Assembly: GCF_014635065.1 (NCBI RefSeq)
Contig: NZ_BMCG01000001.1
Location: forward strand, 1 to 64,000
DNA: 64,000 bases
Reading direction: 5' to 3'
Source: Oxalicibacterium flavum
Lineage (GTDB): Bacteria > Pseudomonadota > Gammaproteobacteria > Burkholderiales > Burkholderiaceae_D
The notes below the pieces were generated by a model. The model saw nothing but the letters and a program-made list of their open reading frames with translations, was not told the DNA's origin and made no database searches. A program made the position numbers and the translations under genes. Below, piece after piece: positions 1-8,415 of the stretch (within the stretch, counting starts at the first letter, position 1; each line of letters starts with the position of its first letter).

Positions 1-1860
1 GGCGGCCTGGTGTCGTCGCGCTGCACCAACGAGGAAGGCTATCTGGTGCAGAAGCTGGTGCGTGCTGCCTTCGGCAACAACAACGTCGACACCTGCGCAC
101 GCGTGTGCCACTCGCCAACGGGGTATGGACTGAAGGTCACGCTCGGCGAATCCGCGGGCACCCAGACCTTCAAGTCGGTGGAAAAGGCCGACGTCATCAT
201 GATCATGGGCGCCAATCCGACCGATGCCCACCCGGTGGTCGGCTCGCAGATCAAGCGCCGCATCCGCCATGGCGCCAGACTGATCGTCGTCGATCCGCGC
301 TCGATCCAGCTCGTCAGCACCGCGCACGTGAAGGCCGAGCATCACCTGAAGCTCAGGCCCGGCAGCAACGTGGCGATCATCAATGCGATGGCGCACGTGA
401 TCGTGACGGAGAACCTGCACAAGCCGGATTTCATCAAGGAACGCTGCGACGTCGATTCCTTCAACGAGTGGCTGGATTTCATCTCGGCGCACGAGAATTC
501 GCCCGAGGCGCTCGAAATGTTCACCGGCGTGCCGGCCGCGGACGTGCGCGCTGCGGCAAAGCTCTATGCTACCGGCGGCAATGCGACGATCTACTACGGC
601 CTCGGTGTGACCGAGCACGCACAGGGTTCGACCACCGTGATCGGCATCGCCAACCTCGCAATGCTGACCGGCAACGTGGGCCGCGAGGGCGTGGGCCTGA
701 ACCCGCTGCGCGGCCAGAACAACGTGCAGGGTTCGTGCGACATGGGCGCCTTCCCGCACGAGCTGCCGGGCTACCGTCACGTGTCCGACTCGATCACGCG
801 CGCGCAGTTCGAGGCGGTCTGGAACTGCACGCTCGATCCGGAACCGGGCCTGCGCATTCCCAACATGTTCGACGAAGCCATCCAGGGCGACTTCAAGGGG
901 CTCTATTGCCAGGGCGAGGACGTGGTGCAGTCCGATCCGAACACGCAGCACACGACGGCCGCGCTGGAAGCGATGGAATGCGTGATCGTGCAGGACATCT
1001 TCCTGAACGAAACCGCCAAGTATGCGCACGTGTTCCTGCCGGGCTCTTCCTTCCTCGAGAAGGACGGCACCTTCACCAACGCCGAACGCCGCGTCTCGCG
1101 CGTGCGCAAGGTCATGCCGCCGCGCGCCGGCTATTCGGACTGGGAAGTCACGCAACTGCTGGCGAATGCGCTCGGCTATCCGATGCGGTACAAGCATCCG
1201 CGCGAGATCATGGACGAAATTGCCGCGCTGACGCCGACCTTCGCCGGCATCAGCTTCAAGCGCATCGACGAGCTTGGCGGCGGCATCCAGTGGCCGTGCA
1301 ACGAGGAAGCGCCGGAAGGCACGCCGATGATGCACGTCGACGCATTCGTGCGCGGCAAGGGCCGCTTCATCCCGACCAAGTACTACGGCAGCGGCGAAAA
1401 GGTGACACGCAAGTACCCGCTGATCCTGACCACCGGCCGCATCCTGTCGCAGTACAACGTCGGCGCGCAAACCCGCCGCACCTTCAACAACATGTGGCAC
1501 AGCGAGGATCGCCTGGAAATTCATCCGGACGATGCGGCCGAGCGCGGCATCAGGCAGGACGACTGGGTCGGCATCCAGTCGCGCGCCGGCGAATCGGTGC
1601 TGCGCGCCGAGGTCACCGAGCGCGTGCAGCCGGGCGTGGTCTACACCACCTTCCACTTCCCGGAATCGGGCGCCAACGTGATCACGACCAGTTCGTCCGA
1701 CTGGGCCACCAACTGCCCAGAGTACAAGGTGACCGCGGTGCAGGTGATGCCGGTCAGCCAGCCATCCGACTGGCAGCGCTCCTACCTGCGCTTCAATACG
1801 CAGCAGGAACGTCTTGCGACGACCGACCGGCTGCCGCAGGAAACCGCCGCAACGAAGTAG
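1..1860 (+). CDS. fdsA: NAD-dependent formate dehydrogenase alpha subunit, 5' partial
   Basis: Catalytic subunit of the soluble formate dehydrogenase. It oxidises formate to CO2 at a Mo (or W) bis-MGD centre and passes electrons to the FdsB/FdsG part, which makes NADH in the cytosol. The frame is open from base 1, so only the C-terminal 619 residues are here and the N-terminal iron-sulfur domains lie upstream. VCHSPTG near the start holds the Cys (bases 106-108) that in this family binds the metal. MGANPTD and RGQNNVQGSCDMG follow in the molybdopterin domain, and TTGRILSQYNVGAQTRR marks the C-terminal dinucleotide-binding domain. The sequence closely resembles my recollection of Cupriavidus FdsA. 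In that organism fdsC and fdsD follow; here a strong hairpin and an unrelated small gene do. The family call is firm. Confidence 0.93.
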   Translation, partial: GGLVSSRCTNEEGYLVQKLVRAAFGNNNVDTCARVCHSPTGYGLKVTLGESAGTQTFKSVEKADVIMIMGANPTDAHPVVGSQIKRRIRHGARLIVVDPRSIQLVSTAHVKAEHHLKLRPGSNVAIINAMAHVIVTENLHKPDFIKERCDVDSFNEWLDFISAHENSPEALEMFTGVPAADVRAAAKLYATGGNATIYYGLGVTEHAQGSTTVIGIANLAMLTGNVGREGVGLNPLRGQNNVQGSCDMGAFPHELPGYRHVSDSITRAQFEAVWNCTLDPEPGLRIPNMFDEAIQGDFKGLYCQGEDVVQSDPNTQHTTAALEAMECVIVQDIFLNETAKYAHVFLPGSSFLEKDGTFTNAERRVSRVRKVMPPRAGYSDWEVTQLLANALGYPMRYKHPREIMDEIAALTPTFAGISFKRIDELGGGIQWPCNEEAPEGTPMMHVDAFVRGKGRFIPTKYYGSGEKVTRKYPLILTTGRILSQYNVGAQTRRTFNNMWHSEDRLEIHPDDAAERGIRQDDWVGIQSRAGESVLRAEVTERVQPGVVYTTFHFPESGANVITTSSSDWATNCPEYKVTAVQVMPVSQPSDWQRSYLRFNTQQERLATTDRLPQETAATK

Positions 1861-1866
1861 CCCGCA

Positions 1867-1901
1867 GGCGATGACGCGCTCCGTGCGGGCGCGTCATCGC
1901 C
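1867..1901 (+). terminator. strong hairpin after fdsA
   Basis: GGCGATGACGCGC pairs perfectly with GCGCGTCATCGCC (13 bp) around a 9-base loop, starting 7 bases after the fdsA stop. No T-run follows, so it may be a weak or Rho-assisted terminator or an mRNA 3'-end stabiliser. It suggests that the fds transcript ends here. Confidence 0.5.
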
Positions 1902-1937
1902 GACTGCCCTTTCCCCCGCACCGATTGGGATCCTGCC

Positions 1938-2168
1938 ATGGCGACCTTCCTGTTCCACCGCGAAACCCGTATCGTCACGCTCGGCAAGGGCGAGTACGTG
2001 CTCGACCACTGCCTGACGGACGACATCGCCCTGATCCGCGATCCGCTCGGCTGGTGGGTCTGCATCATCGGCGACGACCACAACGCGCTGCGCTGCGATA
2101 CCTGCTCGCCCACGCACGAGGCCGCCCTGAAGATCGCGCGTTCGCTGGCGGATTACTGCATGGCGTGA
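1938..2168 (+). CDS. small hypothetical protein (76 aa)
   Basis: I do not recognise this gene. It encodes 76 residues starting MATFLFHRETRIV, with a WW pair in its middle (GWWVCIIGDD), three Cys residues (C47, CDTC) and an acidic/His-containing loop. There is no signal peptide or membrane segment. It sits 77 bases after fdsA, beyond a 13-bp hairpin, and 217 bases before cydA on the same strand. The ribosome site is weak (GGGAT near the ATG). It is not FdsD, which occupies a nearby position in the classical fds operon and looks different. The codon pattern is GC-rich like its neighbours, so it is probably a real gene. Confidence 0.55.
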   Translation: MATFLFHRETRIVTLGKGEYVLDHCLTDDIALIRDPLGWWVCIIGDDHNALRCDTCSPTHEAALKIARSLADYCMA

Positions 2169-2385
2169 CGGCCTCCACCCTTCACCGCACCATCCGATGA
2201 GACGAACAGGCCGGCGCTGGTGCAGCCACCGGCCGCGGCCCTGCACCCGCTGCCGGTCTTGCCGCCCTGCCAACTGATCCGACTGTTCTGATACGTTTTT
2301 ACCGTCGTTCCTGATTCTGTATTGTCCAGTGCTTCCGGCCCATCATGGATGCACCTCCAAAGACCTCCAGCATCGGGGAAACACC

Positions 2386-3783
2386 ATGTTCGGCCTCACC
2401 GCACTCGAACTCGCGCGCATCCAGTTCGGCTTCACCATCTCCTTTCACATCATCTTCCCCGCCATCACGATCGGCCTTGCCAGCTATCTGGCGGTGCTCG
2501 AAGGCTGCTGGCTGCGCACCGGCAATCCCGTGTATCGCCAGCTGTATCACTTCTGGTCGAAGATCTTCGCGGTCAACTTCGGCATGGGCGTGGTATCGGG
2601 ACTGGTCATGGCCTACCAGTTCGGCACCCACTGGAGCTTCTTCTCCGACTTTGCCGGCAGCGTGACCGGCCCGCTGCTGGCCTACGAGGTGCTGACCGCC
2701 TTCTTTCTCGAAGCCGGCTTTCTGGGCGTCATGCTGTTCGGCTGGAACCGCGTCGGTCCCGGCCTGCACTTCTTCTCCACCGTCATGGTCGCGCTCGGCA
2801 CGCTGATTTCGGCGACCTGGATTCTGGCATCCAACAGCTGGATGCAAACGCCGCAGGGCATAGAGATCATCGACGGGCGCGTGGTGCCGGTGGACTGGTT
2901 TGCGGTGATCTTCAATCCGTCGTTCCCGTACCGCCTGCTGCACATGAGCGTGGCCGCCTTTCTCGCCACCGCGCTGATGGTCGCGGCATCCGCCGCCTGG
3001 CATCTGCGCCGGCACAACGATTCGCCGGCGATCCGCAAGATGCTGTCGATGAGCCTGTGGATGATCGTGGTGGTCGCGCCGTTGCAGGCCGTGATCGGCG
3101 ATTTCCACGGCCTCAATACGCTCGCGCATCAGCCGGCCAAGCTGGCCGCCATCGAAGGCCACTGGGAGAACAGGCCCGGCGAATCGGTGCCGCTGGTAGC
3201 CTTCGCGCTGCCGCACATGCAGCGCGAGGAAAACCGCTATGCGATCGAGATTCCGCACCTGGCCAGCCTGATACTGACGCACAGCCTCGACGGCCAGATT
3301 CCGGCGCTCAAGGAATTCGCGCCACGCGACCGCCCCAACGTGCCGGTCGTGTTCTGGTCGTTCCGCGTAATGGCCGGCCTCGGCACGCTGATGATCGCGC
3401 TCGGCGCATGGAGCCTGTGGCTGCGCTGGCGCGGTCGCCTGCTGCAGTCGCCCGCCTTCCTGCGCTTTGCGATGTGGATGGGACCGTCGGGACTGATCGC
3501 CATCCTCGCCGGCTGGTACACCACCGAAATCGGCCGCCAGCCGTGGACCGTCTACGGCCTGATGCGTACCGAGGATGCCGTGTCATCGCACGGCGCCAGC
3601 GAGCTTGGCGTCATGCTGCTCGTGTTCGTCGCGGTCTACGTGCTGGTGTTCGGCACCGGCATCCGCTATCTGCTGCGGCTGATCCGCAAGGGTCCCGAGG
3701 CGGCGCATGGCGTCGAAGGCGGTCCCGGCCACGACAGGCAGCCCATGCGTCCACTGTCGGCCGCTACAGAACGATTCGATTGA
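2386..3783 (+). CDS. cydA: cytochrome bd-type quinol oxidase subunit I, cyanide-insensitive type
   Basis: Subunit I of a cytochrome bd oxidase, the inner-membrane enzyme that oxidises quinol and reduces O2 to water without pumping protons. The 465-residue protein starts at ATG 2386 behind GGGGAA; an upstream in-frame start adds only unconserved residues. His21 in FTISFHIIFP and His186 in FPYRLLHM are the expected haem ligands, and a Met near residues 363-365 (MWMGPSG) fits the third. GWYTTEIGRQPW is the conserved motif late in the protein. The quinol loop is short, as in the CioA (cyanide-insensitive) branch rather than E. coli CydA. cydB follows after 21 bases. Confidence 0.94.
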   Translation: MFGLTALELARIQFGFTISFHIIFPAITIGLASYLAVLEGCWLRTGNPVYRQLYHFWSKIFAVNFGMGVVSGLVMAYQFGTHWSFFSDFAGSVTGPLLAYEVLTAFFLEAGFLGVMLFGWNRVGPGLHFFSTVMVALGTLISATWILASNSWMQTPQGIEIIDGRVVPVDWFAVIFNPSFPYRLLHMSVAAFLATALMVAASAAWHLRRHNDSPAIRKMLSMSLWMIVVVAPLQAVIGDFHGLNTLAHQPAKLAAIEGHWENRPGESVPLVAFALPHMQREENRYAIEIPHLASLILTHSLDGQIPALKEFAPRDRPNVPVVFWSFRVMAGLGTLMIALGAWSLWLRWRGRLLQSPAFLRFAMWMGPSGLIAILAGWYTTEIGRQPWTVYGLMRTEDAVSSHGASELGVMLLVFVAVYVLVFGTGIRYLLRLIRKGPEAAHGVEGGPGHDRQPMRPLSAATERFD

Positions 3784-3804
3784 CTTTCATCCTCAGGAAA
3801 TATC

Positions 3805-4812
3805 ATGGGCATCGACCTTCCGCTGATCTGGGCCGTCATCATCCTGTTCGGCATCATGATGTACGTCTTCATGGACGGCTTCGACCTCGGGATCGGGCTG
3901 CTCTATCCGCTGTTCCCGGACAAGATAGAGCGCGACGTCATGATGAACACGGTGGCGCCGGTCTGGGACGGCAACGAAACCTGGCTGGTGCTCGGCGGCG
4001 CCGGGCTGCTGGCGGCGTTCCCGCTGGCCTATGCGGTGATTCTTTCCGCGCTGTACATCCCGCTGACGCTGATGCTGATCGGCCTGATCTTCCGCGGCGT
4101 GGCCTTCGAATTCCGCTTCAAGGCGCGCGATCACGAGCGCCACTGGTGGGACAAGGCATTCTTCCTCGGCTCGCTGACGGCGACCTTCTTCCAGGGCGTT
4201 GCGCTCGGTGCCTATGTGCAGGGCATCCCGGTCGTCGCCCGCAGTTATGCGGGCGGCACCTTCGACTGGATCAGTCCGTTCTCGCTGTTCACCGGCCTCG
4301 GACTGGTGGCAGGCTACGCCCTGCTCGGCAGCAGCTGGCTGATCATGAAGACCGAAGGCCGGCTGCAACTGCATGCCTCGTTGCTGACCAGCCGCCTGCT
4401 GTGGGTGTTGCTGCTGTTCATCGCCGGCATCAGCCTGTGGACGCCGCTGATCGACGTGCAGATCGGCGACCGCTGGCTGTCGCTGCCGGGCCTCCTGCTG
4501 TTTGCGCCGGTGCCGCTGCTGGTCGTATTGACGGCGTGGATCATGCTGCGCGCATTGCGGCAGGGCCGCCAGCACGCCCCCTTCGTCTGTACGCTGGCAC
4601 TGTTCTTCCTGGCCTACAGCGGACTCGGCATCAGCCTGTGGCCCAACATCGTGCCGCTGTCGATCACCATTGCCGAAGCCTCGGCGCCGCCGCAGAGCCA
4701 GGGCTTCGCGCTGGTCGGCGCGCTGCTGATCATTCCGGTGATCCTGATGTACACGGTGTGGTCGTATTACGTGTTCCGCGGCAAGGTGTCGCAGCATGAG
4801 GCTTATCACTGA
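3805..4812 (+). CDS. cydB: cytochrome bd-type quinol oxidase subunit II
   Basis: Subunit II (CioB/CydB) of the bd oxidase, an inner-membrane protein of 335 residues with about eight hydrophobic helices that stabilises the haem-bearing subunit I. The N-terminus MGIDLPLIWAVIILFGIMMY leads into MDGFDLGIG, and then APVWDGNETWLVLGG, the hallmark of the family. It lies 21 bases after cydA, and its TGA overlaps the ATG of the next small gene (TGATG). All three genes are therefore likely translated from one mRNA. I am sure of the family. Confidence 0.95.
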   Translation: MGIDLPLIWAVIILFGIMMYVFMDGFDLGIGLLYPLFPDKIERDVMMNTVAPVWDGNETWLVLGGAGLLAAFPLAYAVILSALYIPLTLMLIGLIFRGVAFEFRFKARDHERHWWDKAFFLGSLTATFFQGVALGAYVQGIPVVARSYAGGTFDWISPFSLFTGLGLVAGYALLGSSWLIMKTEGRLQLHASLLTSRLLWVLLLFIAGISLWTPLIDVQIGDRWLSLPGLLLFAPVPLLVVLTAWIMLRALRQGRQHAPFVCTLALFFLAYSGLGISLWPNIVPLSITIAEASAPPQSQGFALVGALLIIPVILMYTVWSYYVFRGKVSQHEAYH

Positions 4813-4955
4813 TGGACGAGCAACGCGAACACGCGCATAGCTGGTGGATCAGGCTGGCCTGGCTGGTCTGGATCTGGGCTGCCAGCGTCGGCGCACTGGC
4901 AGTGGCGGCCTTTGCGATGAAGGCGTTGATGCGCGCCGCCGGCATGAGCAACTGA
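4812..4955 (+). CDS. DUF2474-type small membrane protein of the bd oxidase
   Basis: A 47-residue protein whose ATG overlaps the cydB stop by one base. It begins with a charged stretch (MDEQREHAHS), followed by WWIRLAWLVWIWAASVGAL and a hydrophobic Ala-rich helix, so it has one membrane segment. Small DUF2474 proteins are known directly after cioAB-type genes, and in E. coli the analogous CydX/CydH peptides are structural subunits of bd oxidase. The assignment rests on position, size, the Trp-rich start and the single helix. Its function as an accessory subunit is inferred. Confidence 0.8.
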   Translation: MDEQREHAHSWWIRLAWLVWIWAASVGALAVAAFAMKALMRAAGMSN

Positions 4956-4967
4956 CGGCAACATCAC

Positions 4968-6386
4968 CTATGCGCACTGCGCGCGCACGATGCGTCCCAA
5001 GGATTGCAGCGCGCCTTCCATGCGTTCGTCCCACGGGTGTCCGTAATTGAGACGCAGGCAGTTGGCGAACTCGCGCTTGGCCGAGAACATCGGTCCGGGC
5101 GCCACGCTGATGCCCAGCGACAGCGCCTGCCGATGCAGCGCCAGCGTATCGACTTCATGCGGCAGCTCCATCCACAGGAAATAGCCGCCGGTCGGCCGCG
5201 TGACACGCGTGCCGGTCGGAAAATGCTTGAGCACGCTCTGCATCATCATGCCCTGCTGCAGCGACAATGCATGACGCAGTTGCCGCAGATGGCTGTCGAA
5301 ACCGCCCTTGGCGAGAAACTCGGCAATCGCCGCCTGCGCCGGTGCCGATGCCGACAGCGAGATCGCGAGCTTCTGGCGAATCACCTGCTCGGTGAAGCGT
5401 CCCGGCGCCACCCAGCCGACGCGGTAGCCAGGCGCCAGGCATTTGGAAAACGACGAGCAGTGCATGACCAGGCCCTTGGTGTCGAAAGCCTTGGCCGGCA
5501 GCGGCCGCGTACCGTTGAAGTAAAGCTCCGCATAGACGTCGTCCTCGATTAGCGGCACCTCGTGCGCCGCCAACAGTGCCACCAGTTCGCGCTTCTTGTA
5601 TTCGGGCATCAGGCATCCGAGCGGATTCTGGAAGTTCGTCATCAGCCAGCACGCCTTGGGACGATGGCGTTCCAGCGCCTCGGCCAGCGCGCCCAGGTCG
5701 ATGCCCTCGCGCGGATGCGTGGGCACCTCGATCGCCTGCAGACCCATTCTTTCCAGCGCCTGCAGCGCGCCGTAGAAAGCGGGCGATTCGACCAGCACCG
5801 TATCGCCGGGCCGCGTGACGGCCATCAGGCACAGGTTCAGTGCTTCCAGCGCGCCGTTGGTGACGACGATGTCGTCGGTATGCACATGGAAGCCATCCAT
5901 CAGGTAGCGCATCGCGATCTGGCGCCGCAGGTTGGCGTTGCCCGGCGTGATGTCGTCGACCGCGTTCCACGGATTCATCTGCTGCATCGCCTTGTTCATC
6001 GCGCGGCCGAGCCGGCTCCACGGGAACAGCACCGGGCTCGGAAAGGCGGAACCCAGCGGTACCACGTCATGCTGCTTGCTGGACTTGAGTATCTCGACGA
6101 TGAGGTCGCTGACGTCGACCACGGTCGTGTCGCCAAGCGGCCGTTTCACCGCTTCCGGCTCGGGCGGAAAGGCCTTGAGGCCGGCGATCACGTAATAACC
6201 GGAGCGCTCGCGCGCCTGGATCAGGCCGCGTGCCTCGAGCAGGTAATAGGCCTGGAACACGGTGGAAGGACTGACGCCGCGATGGGCGCTGGTTTCGCGG
6301 ATGGAGGCGAGGCGGTCGCCGAGCTTCAGCACACCGGACTGGATGGATTGCGCGATTTCCTCTGCCAGCGCTTCGTAGCGTTTCAT
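4968..6386 (-). CDS. MocR/PdxR-type regulator (GntR HTH plus aminotransferase-like domain)
   Basis: A 472-residue two-domain transcription regulator. Residues 1-70 form a GntR winged helix (MKRYEALAEEIAQSIQSG, then LASIRETSAHRGVSPSTVFQAYYLLEARGLI). The rest is a class I PLP-dependent aminotransferase fold with TPGNANLRRQIAMRY, NFQNPLGCLMP and the CSSFSKCLAPGYRVGW stretch that carries the PLP lysine. MocR proteins usually sense PLP or an amino acid and control neighbouring genes. Here the neighbours are the bd oxidase genes (convergent) and dapA (same strand, 173 bases upstream). The target cannot be told from sequence. An upstream open extension was rejected because it runs into dapA and adds nothing conserved. 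Confidence 0.88.
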   Translation of the reverse strand: MKRYEALAEEIAQSIQSGVLKLGDRLASIRETSAHRGVSPSTVFQAYYLLEARGLIQARERSGYYVIAGLKAFPPEPEAVKRPLGDTTVVDVSDLIVEILKSSKQHDVVPLGSAFPSPVLFPWSRLGRAMNKAMQQMNPWNAVDDITPGNANLRRQIAMRYLMDGFHVHTDDIVVTNGALEALNLCLMAVTRPGDTVLVESPAFYGALQALERMGLQAIEVPTHPREGIDLGALAEALERHRPKACWLMTNFQNPLGCLMPEYKKRELVALLAAHEVPLIEDDVYAELYFNGTRPLPAKAFDTKGLVMHCSSFSKCLAPGYRVGWVAPGRFTEQVIRQKLAISLSASAPAQAAIAEFLAKGGFDSHLRQLRHALSLQQGMMMQSVLKHFPTGTRVTRPTGGYFLWMELPHEVDTLALHRQALSLGISVAPGPMFSAKREFANCLRLNYGHPWDERMEGALQSLGRIVRAQCA

Positions 6387-6559
6387 GGACGGTTCGGCCT
6401 CGTGGGGATGGAAGCATTGTCGGGCGAAACCGCCGCGCACGCTTGATGCATTCCAGTCTGCAAGAACCGTACAGTACAGAAAAGAAGCAGATGCGCAAGA
6501 AAAAACAGAGCAGACGCGGCAGATCATCGCCACCGATCGGTGCTGCTCTCCATCTGTCT

Positions 6560-7513
6560 TTACACCGGCAGCAGGTCCTCGCGCGCCGCCAGCACGGCCT
6601 GCCAGACCTGCGCGTGATGGCGCGGATCGAGTTCGCACAACGGCAGGCGGTAGGCTTCCTGCAGACGTCCCATGCGCGCCAGCACCCACTTGACCGGGAT
6701 CGGATTGGATTCGACGAACAGGGCGCGGTTGAGCCAGGCCAGCGAATCGTCCAGCCGGCGCACGGCGGCGGCATCGCCCGCGCGCGCAGCATCGCACAGC
6801 GCCTTCATGCGCGCCGGCAGGACGTTGGCCGTGACCGAGATGTTGCCGGCAGCGCCCGCCAGCATCAATGCCGCCGCCGTCGCATCGTCACCGCTGTAGA
6901 GTGGGAACGACGCCGGCAGCGCGCGCAGCAGGAAGGTGCCGCGCGCGATGTTGCCGGTGGCGTCCTTGATGCCGGCGATCCCCGGCACTTGCGCCAGCTT
7001 CAGCACGCTGTCGTGTTCCAGATCGGCCACGGTGCGGCCCGGCACGTTGTACAGGATCAGCGGCAGATCGACCGTCTCGGCGATCTTGCGGTAATGGCGG
7101 ATCATGCCTTCCTGCGTCGGCTTGTTGTAGTACGGAACCACCGACAGGCTGGCGTCGGCGCCAACGTGGCGCGCGTATTCGCTCAGTTCGATCGCCTCGG
7201 CGGTCGAATTGCCGCCGGTACCTGCGATCACCGGCACGCGGCCAGCGGCCTGCTCGACCGCGATGCGGATCAGGTGGCAGTGCTCTTCCATGTCCAGCGT
7301 GGCCGACTCGCCGGTGGTACCGACCACCGAAATGGCATCCGTGCCCTGTTCCACGTGCCAGTCGATCAGGGCGCGATAGGCGTCGAGGTCGATGCCGCCG
7401 TCCGGCGTCATCGGCGTGACCAGCGCCACGATGCTGCCCGCAATCGCGCCGCCGCTTCTGCTCATGCCCGCTTGCCGGGGCAGATCGTATGCATGCATGT
7501 CCGTTTGTTCCAT
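6560..7513 (-). CDS. dapA: 4-hydroxy-tetrahydrodipicolinate synthase (DapA family)
   Basis: Condenses pyruvate with aspartate semialdehyde, the first committed step of lysine and diaminopimelate synthesis, in the cytosol. Family features are visible in order: [10 protein letters not shown] near the start, [11 protein letters not shown] (substrate-binding Thr pair), [17 protein letters not shown] (catalytic Tyr) and GIKDATGN (Schiff-base Lys). The longest form has 317 residues against about 292 for the family, so a start at 7498 or 7465 (301 residues) is quite possible; no strong ribosome site decides. It stands alone between a MocR gene and a two-component pair. Some dapA-like genes act on other keto acids, but the motifs favour true DapA. 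Confidence 0.88.
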   Translation of the reverse strand: MEQTDMHAYDLPRQAGMSRSGGAIAGSIVALVTPMTPDGGIDLDAYRALIDWHVEQGTDAISVVGTTGESATLDMEEHCHLIRIAVEQAAGRVPVIAGTGGNSTAEAIELSEYARHVGADASLSVVPYYNKPTQEGMIRHYRKIAETVDLPLILYNVPGRTVADLEHDSVLKLAQVPGIAGIKDATGNIARGTFLLRALPASFPLYSGDDATAAALMLAGAAGNISVTANVLPARMKALCDAARAGDAAAVRRLDDSLAWLNRALFVESNPIPVKWVLARMGRLQEAYRLPLCELDPRHHAQVWQAVLAAREDLLPV

Positions 7514-7623
7514 TCGTTCGGGGAAAACAGACAGTACGCCGGGCCGCGCGCGAAAGGCAGCATCAGACAGAGAGGGATTTCGATATCACATGGCCGCAGG
7601 TTTCCTGCAGCCTGGAGCGTGTA

Positions 7624-8415
7624 TCAGCGCACGATGCCCTTCACCAGCGGCCACTGGCGGCGCGAAATCGGCAGCCGGTCGTCGATGCCGCGCAGGATCA
7701 CCTGCCACGATTCCTGCGCGCGTTCGCCATCGCTGTCGGCATCCACCGCCTGCATGCCGCGCTCTACGCCAAGGATCGCCTCCCGCGCCACCAGTGCGTT
7801 GCGATGCACGCGAATGAACTGCATGGGGAATTCCTGCTCCAGCGATGACAGCGATCCTTCGAGCAGATACTCGCGTTCGCGCGTGCGCAGCGTGACGTAT
7901 TTGGCTTCCGCCTTGAGGTAAAGCACGTCGGTCACCGGCACCAGCAGCAGCCGGCCGCGCTCCTGGATCGAAAAGTGACGGCGCGCGCCATGCAGGTTCG
8001 CCATGGCCTGATCGATCTCCTGCTTTCTGCCGTGCCCGCTGGCACGCAGCAGCACGGCTCTCGCAATCGCCTCGGCCAGCCGCGCGGCACGTACCGGCTT
8101 GAGCAGGTAGTCAATGGCCTGCACCTCGAACGCCTTCAACGCATATTCGTCAAAAGCGGTCACGAAGATGACGACCGGTGCATCCTCTCTGCGCATCAGA
8201 TGCGAAGCCATTTCCACGCCCGTCATGCCGGGCATCTGCACGTCGAGCAGCACGATATCGGGCCGCAACTCGGCAATGCGCTGCATGGCCTGATCGGCGT
8301 GCTCTGCCTCGCCGACCAGCAGATGCGGGCATCCGGCCGCGATGTCCGACAGCAAGGTAACCAGACGTGCCCGTGCCGGCGCTTCGTCATCGACGATGAA
8401 AATACGCGGAATCAT
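7624..8415 (-). CDS. LytTR-family response regulator (AlgR/LytR-like)
   Basis: A 263-residue response regulator. The receiver domain (about 1-125) has the acidic pair in FIVDDEAPAR, the phospho-acceptor Asp58 in IVLLDVQMPGMTG, the Thr in FVTAFDEYA and Lys in YLLKPV. A LytTR DNA-binding domain (about 160-263) follows, with LLLVPVTDVLYLKAEAKYVTLRT and IRVHRNALV. It overlaps the kinase gene upstream by four bases (ATGA), so the two are co-translated. Proteins of this type bind direct repeats and often control cell-surface, pilus or nutrient-uptake genes. The target here is unknown. It could be called AlgR, but I cannot confirm orthology. Confidence 0.9.
   Translation of the reverse strand: MIPRIFIVDDEAPARARLVTLLSDIAAGCPHLLVGEAEHADQAMQRIAELRPDIVLLDVQMPGMTGVEMASHLMRREDAPVVIFVTAFDEYALKAFEVQAIDYLLKPVRAARLAEAIARAVLLRASGHGRKQEIDQAMANLHGARRHFSIQERGRLLLVPVTDVLYLKAEAKYVTLRTREREYLLEGSLSSLEQEFPMQFIRVHRNALVAREAILGVERGMQAVDADSDGERAQESWQVILRGIDDRLPISRRQWPLVKGIVR

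Noticed and set aside
2322-4799. Very long open frame (over 800 codons) overlapping cydA and cydB
   Set aside because: It is Arg/Pro/Ala-rich out-of-frame translation of two well-conserved oxidase genes, a usual artefact of GC-rich DNA.
6387-6797. Upstream extension of the MocR gene
   Set aside because: It runs into dapA and adds residues with no conserved motif; the GntR domain begins right at ATG 6386.
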